A stretch of 64,000 nt of DNA, from positions 139,501 to 203,500 of the forward strand of contig JAIVFJ010000112.1 in NCBI GenBank assembly GCA_025765615.1, in the 5' to 3' direction. Origin of the DNA: Zopfochytrium polystomum (taxonomy: Eukaryota > Chytridiomycota > Chytridiomycetes > Chytridiales > Chytridiaceae). Under the pieces are notes generated by a model. That model was not told the DNA's origin, searched no databases, and saw only the letters and a list, made by a program, of their open reading frames with translations. A program made the position numbers and the translations under genes. Below are positions 47,978-60,300 of this stretch, piece after piece. The number at the start of each line of letters is the position of its first letter. The first letter of the stretch is position 1.

Positions 47978-48734
47978 CTAAACAAGCGCAATGACACCGC
48001 ACAGGAGGGCAAGCGAGGTGAGCGCCGCCGCGACGGCGGCAGCAACGGCAGGTGCGGTGTGCTTTTGGACCGCTCCGGAACGCGACGATGATTGTGACTG
48101 CACTGAAGCTGCCGTCGCCGTAGCCGAGGTGATGGACGAGGACGAATACGAAGTGTAGGACGGGGTGATTACTGTGATGGGAGCGGTATGGCTTGTGATG
48201 GTGCCCGTAATCGTGAGGTAGGAGCTGTGGGAATAGCAAAGGAGGCCACAAAGGTAAGCAAAATCACGCCACATCAAACCGAAGTCACAGCAGTAATCGA
48301 AGAATGAGGAACAAAAAACGTTACCCGCACGCGCTCTGGAGCCGTTCGGTGGTGTACACCGACGGCCACAAGACGCCCGGGACGGTGACTGGGGTCCCGT
48401 CGATGTGGACGCAGTTGTCCGAAATGGCCTGTAAGGTCGGGAGCAGGTCCGCCGAGCGGCACTGGCAGGCGATGGCTTCGTTGTACTGGTCGCTCGTGGG
48501 CGGCGTGGTGCGCGGCCCGTTAATCCCGCTCGTGCACGGGGTGACCACCTTGTCAAAGTAAGCGGAGATTGCCGGCTCGCACTGGGCGTTGCCGATGGTG
48601 TCGGCGCGGGCGAGCGCGGCCACCGCGAGCAAGGATGCGGCGCAGGCGAGAATGAGGCTGCCGAGGCGATGGGCGACGGTGGAGGTAGCGGCGGTGCGAC
48701 GGGCAGGGGCGGCGGTGGCGGCAGAGTCAGACAT
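47978..48734 (-). CDS. Small secreted protein with GPI-anchor signal
   Basis: Two exons, 48734-48325 and 48224-47978; 218 residues; the junction GG|C is in phase. The chosen ATG (MSDSAATAAPARR) opens a basic leader and the hydrophobic run LGSLILACAASLLAVAALARA, a signal peptide or anchor. The mature part has six cysteines (QCEPAIS, TPCTSG, CQCRSAD, DNCVH, SACG), suggesting disulfide pairing. A Ser/Thr-rich stretch follows, then HTAPAVAAAVAAALTSLALLCGVIALV split as a typical GPI-attachment tail. The Cys pattern does not match CFEM (eight Cys). Likely a cell-wall or surface protein. Confidence 0.75.
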
Positions 48735-48850
48735 TGTGGGGGCGAGAACTGTGTGAGGGTGTGAAGGGGGTGGTTCGGTGTGCAAGGCTTTTTTAAAAGT
48801 GCGTTTGCCTGCGGGATATGGGCGGTGTCTTTCTCACTGATTGATTTGAT

Positions 48851-48893
<43 letters not shown>

Positions 48894-49804
48894 GTGAGTG
48901 AGTGAGAGAGACAGACAGTCAGCAAGCCACAAGATTGAGTCCAGCCACAGATAAATATTTATGAAATTTCACAAAAATGCGAGTCCTGTCTTGCCTCGGA
49001 CACGGCTAAAACTGACAAACAAAGCAAAAGAGAAAGGAAACAAAAAAAATTATTGTCGCGGTGGCAACGTCAGTCCCTGACACCTGAGAGTTTGATCTAC
49101 GAGTGCCTGCCTCGGTCCTATTGCTGTGAGAGTGAGATGTGTGAGTACGAGTGCCATGTGATAAAGCCCGTTGGTCAAGTGATTGTGCTGACGCAGCCCA
49201 GCGAGGTGCGTGTACGATCGCAGGTGTTTCCGCGTGCGAGTTCCCTGCTGGCGACCTTCCGACCCCTACATAGTCGACTCCCTTCTCTCTCTCCCCCCCG
49301 TTGCTGGCGACGACGAGGGCTTCTGCAGCACCGCCTGCGACGAGGGGCACTAGGTCGCGCCCTGTCCGTCCTGTCGCTATTAACCGCTTCTGTTGTATTT
49401 GAGATTAGGTTCCTGAGATAAAACCCCCCGTTTCCCTCTTCTCTCTCTTTATTCTGCAGTTGTGTTCCGCCCTTGGGAGTGCCCTTCCGTTTCCCCTCAC
49501 ATCAGCCCGCGGCCACGCGAGTAATCAGTGCTCAAGCACCGATCCCTCAGAGTATTGTCCCTCTGAGTGTTCATTCTTTGTGTTTGAGACCCTGTTAGAC
49601 AGTTCAGTAGGGATACTTTGTGGACTAGGCAAGTAGTAGGGTTGAAACACCCCCTAGACAACAGCCCAATAAAGTTAGTTTTAGCCTATTATTTGCTTTC
49701 CCTCACTCTAGGGCCCAGATCCCAGGGTCAAAGGAGTGAGTATAGTCTCACACTTGTCAAGATTACTTTTGCCTGAAGGGTGAAAAGGTTGTGTGGAGAG
49801 AGAT

Positions 49805-49890
<86 letters not shown>

Positions 49891-50029
49891 TGAGTGAGAG
49901 AGTGAGAGAGCAGTGGACGCGGCGGAAGGGCCGGCTGAGGGCGGCCGGAGGGCAACGAAGACTCTGAATCACAGCCTGGCCCCTTTCCACTGATTCACTC
50001 CTGCCCACATGAGACTTCTAGCTCTGCGC
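48735..50029. repeat. Repeat-rich spacer with two (GA)n tracts; possible solo LTR
   Basis: (GA)n at about 48860-48893 and a longer one at about 49806-49886. Between them, 49050-49760 has an AATAAA signal (49669) and an LTR-like composition, but I found no matching second copy or clear TG..CA ends, so this remains a suggestion. Confidence 0.4.
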
Positions 50030-51955
50030 TAGTACCCTCCGACGGCGCACCGGCAAGGTTGAAGATTCGTTGCAGGGTTAGTCTTGTGCGGGCTCGAGAG
50101 CCTGCTCGCAGCACTCCTTTTTCGGCAAAACTGTGAAGGGAACGGAAGACAAACGTCTACTTCGGCAGAACTCGTGGAGACGCATGGATTGGGCCACTTC
50201 CTTGTTCCTGGAATGAGGGAAGTGCATTTGGCCGTAGCCCATGACAAAAGAAGGTATCGCACTAACGATGCATCCATAACGGAAGAAAGAGCCTTTGCAA
50301 CCGCGCACTGGGCATGGCCATTCACGGGCTGGACGGGTGATGGCGAGATAAAGACTGGACCAACGAACCACCCGACTCCGGACCCTCTCCGGGACGATGA
50401 CGACTGGGATAGGCCTTTCGCTGGGCACAAGGCCTGGCACGACCTTTTCGACACGGCTGCTTGGGTAGTCACTGGCCCCACGATGCGCACGTGCACTTTC
50501 GCCATCCTGCTCCACCTCCGTGGTGGATTTTCGACGATTTCTATCCCTAAGACGGGGCCTGCGAGACAATGGGTTTGACAATTCCTGATGGTGGACAATC
50601 CGAAGTACGCAGTGTGCAGTTCAGGGGAACCCGCTTATCGCCAGATCGCCGCCGGCGCTGTGGCCGCGTCCAGTCGTCCGATTGCCAGGACCCACGCCGA
50701 GTCGGTCTGCGCTGACAAACGTGATCGTCTCCATGACTCGACCTCCGCTGCGCTGCGGTTGGACTAATTCGGGCTGCTTCGAGCCTCGCAGTCGGCCAGC
50801 GCCACCAAAATTTTGTCAACGACGATGCGGGGAAACAAAGGAAGTCTAACGATGCAAAAGAAAGAAGTTGCTGGTCCCTCAACCCGGGTGGAGGAACATC
50901 TGGCGCCCAACTCGGACCGGCGCGTCCCCAAACCGTCCCGTGCTGTGCCTTTTCCCTGCTCTGTTGTCCAGCCTCGGGCGGTACGGCAGCTATTCAAGAC
51001 CCGTGGCCAGATGGGACTGAGAGACCGTCGTACGGTGTTTATGTTCTATCCACAATCACAGATTGAGTCAATGAACTTTCCGACGTGCTGCCCAATCTGT
51101 TTGCTGTACATTCCGTCAAAATCGCCCCCCATGCCTATCTTTTCACAATGCACCCATCGAGTGGGCGGCTGTTTGGCATGGCGTCATGGCACACTCAATG
51201 AAGAATTTCTCTTTACTTTCCGGACTCCGTTTGGCGTCACTGTTTCAGACTCACACAATCACGCAACTCCCCAAACGGCCGTCACTCGACACATCACCTG
51301 GCTGATCACCACCTCCAGATAACATTACCTGTTCGGCGTCGAGTCTCACGGGGTAAAATTGGGCTTCGTTTCCAATCCCGCTGTATACCCGCACACCTTC
51401 CCGGAGTAAGCAAAGGCCGCCAACTAATGTACTACTTCAAAGAAAACAAGATGCCAATGCAACTTCCACAGAATCATCGACGGAGGCCTTGTTGAAAGAC
51501 TACGGCCGTGAATGAAGGAAAGATGGAATGTTTGAGTACCTCACAAGACTAGGAGGAAACCGCTCGTTTGTTCGTAGGGCACTTCTACACTCTCAGTCTC
51601 TTCCATAGCTCCGAGTAAGGCACCGCAAAGCCACAGCACGCGCCCAGTCAGGGAAGAACAAAATCGATCGAAAGAAAGAAAAAGGTTGGTATGGCCTGGG
51701 GCCTTCGGTTGCGCCACCCACATCACTCCCAGCCAAGAGTGCGCCTGCAGTTACTGTTAGTTTTGGGTCCTTTGGTGTAAGCAGTGTGCAGGAGCTTTGA
51801 CCTGTTACTTCTCTGCAAGGATGACTTGCAGCATTTTTGCAAGTGATGGTCCTTGTAACAGTTTTGTATAAAGACAAACACAAGACTGACAGAAGCCAAG
51901 ATCAACCTCCCACTACCACCACCTTCAGTAGTGTACACCACAGCAGCCCAATCCA
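50030..51955. other. Unassigned region, no supported gene
   Basis: Several mid-length open frames occur on both strands (for example plus 50084-50578 and 50813-51322). The plus frame 50813-51322 contains a CPICLLY and SQCTHRVG stretch vaguely like a zinc-binding site. None is continuous with recognisable protein and codon use is flat. It may contain an old repeat. I do not call a gene. Confidence 0.35.
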
Positions 51956-53949
51956 TCAATCAGCCAACATAGCAAATTCTTTCAGAATTGTCCTGGTGTA
52001 TTTGTCTAGGCCCATCCAAATGCCTTTGGCGTTGCACTCAAGGTGGATGCAAATCACTTGGCTGACAGTGGTTTCCTTGAAGGACATGCTGTACTCAGTG
52101 CTAAAAGCATCCTCAATTTTTGCGACAAGAGCTGGGGTGTTGGCCATGACATTGATGTGGTCGACAAAGACAAAGATGATTTCAAACATTTGCTGCTGAG
52201 GGTCTATTCGAAAGAAGAGGCAGGGCTCAGCAAGAGATTGATTGAAGCTGAGTTTCTTGACAAGAACTTGCGAAGGGTCAGGAACCAGTTTCGTCCAGAT
52301 TGATGGAGTCCATAGAGGCTCTTGAGGAGTTTGCAGAATAGTTTCTTTCCAAGTGAATCGCTTGTGGCCTTTTGGTGGATGCGTGTAGATGACTTCTTTG
52401 AGAAAAGCATACAGGTAGGCTGTGTTGACATCCATGCTGTGGTACTCGAGGTCAAAGGCAAGGCTGATTCAATGAGCAGTCAGATGGCCTGGATCCAGAC
52501 AACAGGAGAAAAGGTGTCTGTGTAGTTGATGCCTTCCAGTTGGGTGTGTCCACATGCAAAAAGACGAGCTTTCCATCGCTTCAGCCAGCCAAAGGGGTCA
52601 AGCTTGTAGGCATAAACCCATTTGCAGAACATTGCGCGTTTGCCAGGAGGAAGAACTGCCCATTCTCAGATCTTGTGCTTGTCCATCAGAGAGTGAAGCT
52701 TCCCAAGCTCAGATGCAGTCCATTCTTCGTTATAGTCTGATGCGAGGGCTTCCTTGTGGGAACGTGGCACTGGTGGGAGTTGTGATTGGTGGATTGGTTC
52801 TTTAGGGAAGCGCTTTGGGAAGCGTGGTTCTGGTTTGACTGATGCAAGGTAGAGTCGCAAGAGATGGTGAGTGATTGTTCGATTTGCAAGTGGTTTGCAA
52901 AGTCCACTTGCTGCATCTTTGATGTTGACAATGACAGATGGTGGAAGTGGTGATTCAATGACAGATTCTGGTTTAGTGTTGATGGATGCTGCTATGCGGT
53001 CTGCCGATGGAGCTAGGTTCTCTTCAGGTTCGTCTTTGTCTTTGCCCGGGACGACAGCGAATGTGTCAGGGTTCCAACCATAGTCGTCATCGTCATTATC
53101 GTCTTCCATATCTTGGGGAAGAGTTGGAGGTTGATCTGAGGTGTTTGTTATGTCCCCACCCCTGGAAGCCTGGCGCAGTTGCTGGCGAGTACGAGTGGAA
53201 GGAGCACTGTCAGGAGGGGAGTTGGATAATCGACAGTAAGAGTCAAGTGGTGGCTTGACAGGCTCGAAAGAAGGAGAGTCGTCAGTTTCAGGAAAATCCG
53301 TAAAATCATCAGAGAGAGAAGTTAAGAAATCAGAATTAAGAGATTGAAGATTAGCGGCACTGCGGACAAAGCCAGGAAAGACATGCTCATGCAAGTTATA
53401 GTAGCGTGACCGAAGAATGGTCTGTGCAGTAACGTTGTAGCTGAGGGCAATAGACTTGCTGTCTGTGTAAAAACCCAAGAAGCGTCCAAGTGGGGCCTGA
53501 GGAGAGAACTTGGTCTTGTGTGAGTTTGCAGGTTCTGTATACTCATTGTTGAGTGTGACAATGAGGCAGCCAAAAATTCCAGGTGGCGTAGGTTGGGTTT
53601 TCAGCCTTGCTAATATTCAAATGGAATTCGACCAGTGCAAATGTGTTGCACGCAACCGCACAGGAACGAAGTATGGCGTATTGCGTTAGGACCAGAAGAA
53701 CTGTGGAAGCTGGGCTTCAATCAGGAGACAGGAAGCAATGTGAGTGATGACCTTGATGGCACTTTCTGCAACACCATCACCCTCCTTGAAATAAGGGACA
53801 GAACGCTGGAAGATGATGGGAGGTTGGTGGTTGATACAGTAGGCCTCAAATTGCTGAGTGTTAAGACTAAGGTTGTCTGCCTGTACAAATAGTGTTTGAC
53901 GAGTGGGGAAAAGTGGGGAAGAGTTGCCCTTCAAAATCAATGTGATCAA
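51956..53949 (-). pseudogene. Ty1/Copia retrotransposon polyprotein relic
   Basis: Read on the minus strand: the integrase C-part (FKEGDGVAESAIKV ... AQLPQFFW) at 53949-53686, the integrase-RT linker with FLGFYTDSKSIALSYN at about 53490-53440, the start of the reverse transcriptase (HKEALASDYNEEWTASE) near 52740, MDVNTAYLYAFLKEVIYTHPP at 52435, LYGLHQSGRNW near 52310, and the active-site block as VFVDHINVMAN near 52150. The second Asp of the usual (Y/F)VDD is His. Several frame shifts. Gag, the RNase H domain and the 3' LTR are missing. Confidence 0.75.
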
Positions 53950-54454
53950 TCAAATTCCGAAGAGACAACGTAGAGAGCTCCGTGATAGCTTGATGGGATG
54001 GCACGCCTGGATTGAATGACAGAGTAGGCTGGGAGAGGGCGTCTAAAATTTTGGGGCTCCCAAACGAAATGGTTTCTAAAGTTGAGCTATGCTGGTTCTG
54101 TTTGTGAAAGGTGGTAGAGAGTGTTTTTCTGAGCTAGAATCTGCGGTTGATGCAGCGAGATAGCTGGCATGCTGTTGTGTAAACAGTCTACTCTGAGTGA
54201 GTGAGTGGAAGGAGTGAATGAGGTGGAGATGTGTGTTTGTGGGTGGTCATTCTCCCCAACTTGGAAAGAAAAAGAACAAACTCTATTATGAATTATTGAT
54301 ACATGACCAAAAAAGGAAATTTGTAAGGGGCGCCCAACAACGAAGAATAAATACATTCAAAGAACCTCCCCGACACACACAACCGCGGTTTCAAGTGGAA
54401 AAAAAAAAAAAAAAAGAAAGAGGGAGCCAGGCAGGCAGACAGACAGTCAGGGCC
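53950..54454. other. 5' remainder of the Copia relic and promoter region of the WSC gene
   Basis: Contains the second copy of the 45-bp motif (54253-54303) and a tract of 18 A near 54400, then the start of the WSC gene. No gene supported. Confidence 0.4.
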
Positions 54455-54579
54455 ATGGCGCGAACAAGACACGCCGCCGCCGCCGTCACCCTCATTCTCG
54501 CCCTCGCCGTTCTGACGCTGCTCGGCAGCTGCCCCACGCCCGCCTCCGCCGCATACGGGCCACCACCGCCGCCAGCCGC

Positions 54580-54612
<33 letters not shown>

Positions 54613-56166
54613 AGCATCGATAGCGTCTGCGCCTGCAGGAACGGGCACCACCACGGCTTACCCCCCAATCCCCACCGCGACTGATTTCACGACCTTGAGC
54701 ACGACGAACACATACACCGCCGGCTCCGACTCGCGTAAGCGCAAAGTTTCTTCCTTCGTTTGGCGAGGCTGTCGCTGGTTGGCAAAGCCGCTGGCGTAAT
54801 TTATTGACTCCTGTTCTTGCAATCTCGGTCGATCTCCTTGCCTCCCGACGACTTACTACTCCCAACATTCGCCAACAACACAAGCAGCGCAGGCGTCCAT
54901 GCCGTCGTCAACGTCGACAATCTCCTCATTAGAGCCCTCACAAACCGGAACGGGTCTGTACTGAATGTTTGTTCGAAAAATTAACACCTTCGCTCATATT
55001 TCGAACCCTCCCAAAAAAAAAAGCGTCCACAAACTTTACCTTCCCTCTCCCGGATTACTACATTGAAATGGGATGCCTGCGCGACTACGACTCGCGCGTT
55101 TTCCCGTTGCTCACAAACTACTCCGGGCTGACCCCCTTGCAGTGTGCGTCGGCGTGCTCCTACCTCGGCACGGAGCTGTCGGGTACGACCGGCAGCAAGT
55201 GCTACTGCGCACGAACCGCAGAGGGTCCAACTGTGACTCAAAAGTCGTTCGTGTGGCTGCCGCTCATCGACCCCGTTAACTGCAACCTGCCGTGCGAAAG
55301 CGCCCCCAACGTCATGTGCGGTGGGCCTTCGGCGCTTTCGGTTTACGTTTTCAGCGCGGCTTTTCCCGCTTGTGAGGCTAGCCGTTGAATGCGTCTCATT
55401 TTTGCGTGTACTCATGATCTTCTCATTTTATCTTCCTCAACAAAAGCACTTCCCGCAAACAACAGAGTAGCTCGTAAGACTTCCACAAACCTTTAAATGG
55501 TATCTTGTTTTCTAACACTCACTTCCAACAAACTCGCCCGCCCTGTCCAACCCCTCAAGGCCCGTGGTTCCCACTGAACGCCTCGATGCCAATCTCCTTC
55601 CCGCTGGGCTGCCTCCAGGCCCCTCCGGCGCCGCAGGCCCACTTCTTCCCCTTCCAGAGCCCGAACCAGCACCTCACCCCGCTCCAGTGCGTCGCCGACT
55701 GCGCCGCCCGCGGGTACCGCCTCTCCGCCACCGAGGGCGGGAAAAACTGCCTCTGCTCCCACGTCGACGACGATCCCGACGTCGCCCCGTTCCAGCCGCT
55801 CGACTCGTCGCGCTGCGCGACGCCGTGCACGGATCACCCCGAGATTACGTGCGGTGGATCGGGCGCGTTGGCGGCGTACTTTTCGGGAGGGAAGATCGGT
55901 GAGGAGGGGTGGTTATTGTATTTTGTTTCGTGCGGGGGAGGGGCACGTCGTACTGAGGGTTTTTTTTTTGATTGTTGTCCCCCCACCCCCACGTTGAACT
56001 AGGAATCCCTTACACGAGCAAGCGCTGCGGAACAAACTTTGGCGACGCATCGTGCGGGGACGGGTGCCCTTCGGGGTTGGACAGCGAGTGCCCTCCGCAA
56101 ATGTTCTGCTTCGAGGTTTCAACGCAAGCCTGTCCGTTTTGGCCGTTTGTGCCATACGATTATTAA
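54455..56166 (+). CDS. Secreted protein with two WSC domains and a Cys-rich module
   Basis: Exons 54455-54734, 54885-54953, 55024-55371, 55560-55898, 56003-56166; 399 residues, phases consistent. The signal peptide is MARTRHAAAAVTLILALAVL to about ASA, then a Ser-rich linker. WSC domain 1 (exon 3): MGCLRDYDSRVFPLL, TPLQCASACSYLGTELSG, KCYCA, CNLPCES, CGGPSALSVY. WSC domain 2 (exon 4): LGCLQAPPAP, TPLQCVADCAARGYRLSA, NCLCS, CATPCTDHPEITCGGSGALAAY. Exon 5 adds RCGTNFGDASCGDGCPSG and DSECPPQMFCF, a Cys-rich CG..C..CP..C..CF module seen beside carbohydrate-binding domains in zoosporic fungi (from memory). WSC domains bind polysaccharide; a wall or secreted lectin role is likely. Each domain lies in its own phase-1 exon, an exon-shuffling layout. 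No membrane anchor. Exon 2 has two acceptors three bases apart. Confidence 0.8.
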
Positions 56167-56760
56167 GCAGTCAATTACCCCTCTCCCCCCCCTTGTACCT
56201 GCTGGATTTCTATTGTGTGAAAGGGGCACGAGTTTGCCCGTATCCGTGGTTGGACAATCTGTCATTTTCTTCTGTTATGCAGCAGCGTCAGTTCAGGGGT
56301 CGGCCGATGTCGGTGTCGTGTGTGCGATTTGCAAGCGAGCAACGGTTGGTTGGTGCGAAAGGACGTCACCTTTCAAATTGTGCGGACTCCCCCACTTGCA
56401 GTCGACTAGGGACTTTTTGAAAAGGGAGGGTGGCCAAAGTCGCAGTCTTGGCCGGAGCAAGCCGAGAGGGAGGAGGAGTGCTAAACGCGCCGTTGTAGGG
56501 GACAGAAGCGACGGTTGTTGAGCAGTATTATTCCGAGCCGCTTAATAGCTGGGACGATTTGTCAGTGGCGGGTTCGTTTTTTGATTAGTGAATTAGAGCG
56601 TCCATTGATTTATGAATGATTCGAAGACTTTTCAGAGAGAGGTCGAGAGACAGGTCGTGTCAAAAGCAGTGATGAATTGCCGGTGAAACACGGCAGGTCA
56701 ACATATCTGTACTGTGTATGCCGATTCCGCAAACACAAACCCATACACGCGCTCTGACTC
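56167..56760. other. Intergenic spacer
   Basis: 3' flank of the WSC gene and upstream region of the acyltransferase gene. No gene is supported; an open frame at 56039-56521 is a shadow extending from exon 5. Confidence 0.5.
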
Positions 56761-56768
56761 TATATAGA
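56761..56768 (+). promoter_or_regulatory. Possible TATA box
   Basis: TATATAGA lies 88 bases upstream of the acyltransferase ATG in otherwise mixed sequence. Position and match are reasonable; no transcript evidence. Confidence 0.35.
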
Positions 56769-56855
56769 CGAGCATCTCCATCGGGAGCCTGAGATGGAGC
56801 GCTCGAAGATTTTGCAACACAACAGATAAATATCAACACTGCATAGCGCCATCGC

Positions 56856-59024
56856 ATGCGCGTAACATCGCCCCCTGGCATGAACCCCCCGACGGCCGCT
56901 AGCCGCCTCCATTCTTACCCCGCCCCGGCGGTCGAATTCACCCTCCGGTCGCTCCAAAGAATCGTTACGGCATGGCACGCAAGAAACAACGACAAAGCAG
57001 CAGCAGCAGCAGCAGCAGGCAACGACGAAGAGGGGAAGAAGAAGGAGACGACACCATCCTTGGAAGACTACGTCCGCGCAACGGAAACCGCTCTCTCGGA
57101 TCCCCTCGCCCGGCAATGGCTCGAGAGCGCAACGGTCGATCGCGTGGCGTCTGCCCCAGAGAACTACGCCACTCCGTCCTTTAGAGCTTTCCTGCTCTCG
57201 CTCGACAGCCCCATCCCGCGGTCCATCATGATCCAGCTGCTGCTGCGGCCGTTCATCAACCTGTCGGGAATCGCCGGCGACGGTGGCTGTGCGGTCGGTA
57301 GTGGTGGTCAGCATAATCGCACGGGCATCGATCCGTCCGATGATGGCGCGTTAGCCTCGCTCGCATCGCTGCTGGCCTCCCTGGCCCGCCTCCACGTCGA
57401 GCTGGACGCCTTTGATCGTTCCCTCGCCGGGGACGACGCCGATCCGCCCCCGGAGCTCCCCTTGCTCGCGTCGCTGGGCAGGGACGCCGCCGGCCGCCCG
57501 CTGGAGCTGGTCCAGGTCCGTGATCTCTGCGCAACCGCGCGCGTGCGCAGCCCAGAAGAGTGTCATGCCCCCGACAAAACGACGCGATCGCCGCGATCCA
57601 CATACGCGCTCGTGTGGTGCAGGGGTCACCCGTTCAAAGTGCCCCTTGTGGTTGCCCACCCGGACGGTGCGTCCAGTCCAACGCATCGCGCCATCAATGC
57701 GTTTGCCGTCTGGAAACTCCTGACCCAAGTGCGGCGCCTCGCGGCAGCGCTACCGATCCCCGCTACCTCTGTTGCGCGTCTGTCGTCGACGCTTCCGCGG
57801 TCACAATGGGCCTTGGTCAAGAGCAGACTGTTGGCGGAATCTGAAGCAGCAGCCTCCGCGTTCCAAACCATGCAGTCTGCGATAGTCACGGTGGACCTGG
57901 AGTCGAGAGATGCGCCTGAGGACCTTGCGGAGGCCATTCAAGACGTAAGGTTTTCAAAGCACGGGTTGGGGAGATACGCGGACCAGACGCTTGGCATTGT
58001 CGGGTACGCTGACGGTAAACACCTGTCGTAGCTTCGCTTGTTTGCTTGTCCCATTAAATCTTCACCCCGCTTTTTTTCTTCTTTCTTTTGGGCAGGCACA
58101 ATAGGAATCTGCGCGGACCATGCGGTGGCGGACGGCGGTGTAGTACACGAACTCGTTCGCGTCCTTGCACTCGACTCGATCCGCGAGGCAAAGGACTCTT
58201 CCACGGGCGCCGACAAGCCTCTACAGCACCCGGATCCGACCCCGATCGCGTTTCAGCCGCCGCCCTGGCTTTCCGCTTTGCACCCCGCGGCTCCTCCTCC
58301 GTGGCCGGAAAACTTTACAACCCACGTCGTGCTTCGCGCGCCGCGGGGCCTGGTCGGTAAGGCCGCGTCGCGGGGCCACCTCCACGGGGCCATGTCTTTG
58401 GCGTTTTCGAGAGCCGTCGACCCGCGGCAGACGGTCGTCGAGCCGTGCTCCGTGCGACACTTTCGCCACGGCCGCTGCGACCCGTGCTACCCGCAGCTGG
58501 GGCTCGCAGGCGATTCTCGCGGACTCGGAGAGACCGCGTCGTCCGCCGCCGCTCAGGCGTGGCAGTACATTGACGACCGGAGGGCGGCGATCCGGGACGT
58601 GAAAGCGGGCAGAGGCGTCGGGCCGCACTTGGCCGCCCTGAGGGAGGCCGCCGCAAAGGGCGCCGCCGCGCCGGAGGCGGTTGGGGAGGCGGCCGCGAGC
58701 GCGTTCAAGGTGCTGCTGCGAGAGTGGGAGCGGGTACTCTCAGGCTTTGGCGACGGAGAGCTCGCGTACCTGACTGGGTTCGTGTCTCCCGTAGCCGCCG
58801 GCGGGGGCGGCGGGCCCGTCATACGCGCGGGAATGGGCAACCTGTTTGCGCCGGGACAGGTCGCGGCGTGGTTCGATTTTTGGGGAGAGGGCGAAGTCGG
58901 ATGCGTCGTCACGGTCGCTCCGGGAGGCAGAACTGACGCGGGGACGCTCGACCCGGCGCAAAAGGTAGCGGCGAGGCTTTCTCTGGAGTTTGGGAAGGTG
59001 TTTGAGGAACTGTTTCCAGAGTGA
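56856..59024 (+). CDS. Choline/carnitine O-acyltransferase family protein, atypical active site
   Basis: Exons 56856-58014 and 58096-59024; 695 residues; G|GC junction in phase (YADG|TIGICADH). The family normally moves acyl groups between CoA and carnitine. Visible family blocks: SAPENYATPSF and the N-terminal helical region; LVWCRGHPFKVPLVVAHP; the catalytic block IGICADHAVADGGVVHELV with general-base His at about 395; the substrate block VEPCSVRHFRHGRCD at about 501-515; and a C-terminal TGFVSPVAAGGGGGPVIRAG. In carnitine acetyltransferase the second block reads YESASLRMF.LGRTD; here the Tyr and the Thr that contact the carnitine carboxylate are Val and Cys. A different acceptor or loss of activity is possible. 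Ala runs in the N-terminus are lineage noise. No transit peptide is obvious. Confidence 0.75.
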
Positions 59025-60159
59025 ATAATGACATTCTCATCGCCGAACGCTCAAAACTGATCGTGTGAGGCCTTTTCAAGCGACAACCAGCCTCCATCCA
59101 AAGATTCAAAGCACCACCACGCACATTTGCTTCGGTAACGCATCCTACCAATCCCCAAATACTGCTCTCCGCACCTTCGCACCCCCTTCGCCAAAATGGA
59201 AAACAAGTGAACGGTTGTCTCTGCTTGTTCGTACGAACGCGGCTCGCGGCCAGGCCACGACCGCCGATTCGGCGCTCTCCGTCCCGACTATTTCGACTGG
59301 ATCAATCCTTGTCGAGTGCCGAAAACGGCAGTGGGTAAGGAAACAGGACATTTTGAGCTTTCGGCGTGTTAGTGTCTTGTTTGTTGCGAGGACTGGAAGA
59401 CACGGAACACGAGAGGATCGAGATCGCAAACGGGGTGAGAGCGCGATCCACCGTCCCTCGTCCAACCCCCACCTCCCCGCTCTTTCCTATCCCTCCCTCC
59501 CTCCATAGTTGCAGGCTGCCCACGATAAACTGTTCGATCAATATACCGCGTGCGGGATGCGCCAAGCCGTGTCGTGGGGCTCTTGACTCTCTCCCACCCG
59601 ACCTACTTCTGGTTCTGAGGTCTCGGAACAGAAAAATGCCGGTGAATGTTTACTGACGTGAAATCGACAAAGGCACTCACAGTGGCACCATTTCACCCAA
59701 CCCATGCTGTCCAAAACAGGTGCATTCATAGCCTGTCTCGTTTATGGTGATACGAAGAGGCAATAAATCAACCCAACCAAATTTCCAGCCAACCTTAACC
59801 CCTGCTTCATTCCTGCCTACACTTTCTGCTCTCAACTTATTTCACCAATTTAGTTTACCACAGTCTAACATTCCATTTGCAGCATCTGGTATTCAACGTG
59901 CTTTGAGCAAGAATGACTTGGCAAAGTGACTGCCTGTCACATTTGTGGGATGGTCTTGGAAGGAAGATCCTTGTTCCTGCCTCCCCTGGGCATTACCAAG
60001 TCCAAAATCTCTGTTGCCATTGAATTGGTGTATTTGGACTTTGCTAGTGGTGATGCAATGGCCGTTGATGAGCACGATGATCTGCCCAGCCTGCTGTCTC
60101 AAAATTACAAGTACCAGGGTGGTCCCATTAAGGGGCCTTGACATAGTGGAGGTGCCTTT
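59025..60159. other. Gene-free spacer becoming AT-richer
   Basis: Follows the acyltransferase gene. Short frames only. The last part (about 59800-60150) has lower GC content and looks like old repeat DNA. Nothing more can be supported. Confidence 0.45.
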
Positions 60160-60300
60160 TGGGGACAGGCGCTTTGCGCCTGTCTCTAGCCCATTTGCTG
60201 TGCTGCTGGCACAATGAAGGGATACCCTGCGGGCGACAGAGAAGGCTTGCGACTGTGGGGGACAGGCGCAGAGTGCCTGTCCTGTGCCTGTTGGAGGCGG
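60160..60300 (+). repeat. Repeat of about 90-105 bp with GGGGACAGGCGC core, first location
   Basis: GGGGACAGGCGCTTTGCGCCTG at 60165 is followed by CCCATTTGCTGTGCTGCTGG and about 90 bases later by TGTGGGGGACAGGCGCAGAG at about 60256. The same unit, again as a partial dimer, is at 62228-62345. Confidence 0.6.

Noticed and set aside
50084..50598. Two opposing mid-length frames (plus 164 aa, minus 189 aa)
   Set aside because: Neither has motifs, signal or splice support, and both look like chance frames.
56039..56521. 160-codon plus-strand frame after the WSC gene
   Set aside because: It overlaps the last WSC exon in another frame and extends into the spacer; no domain.
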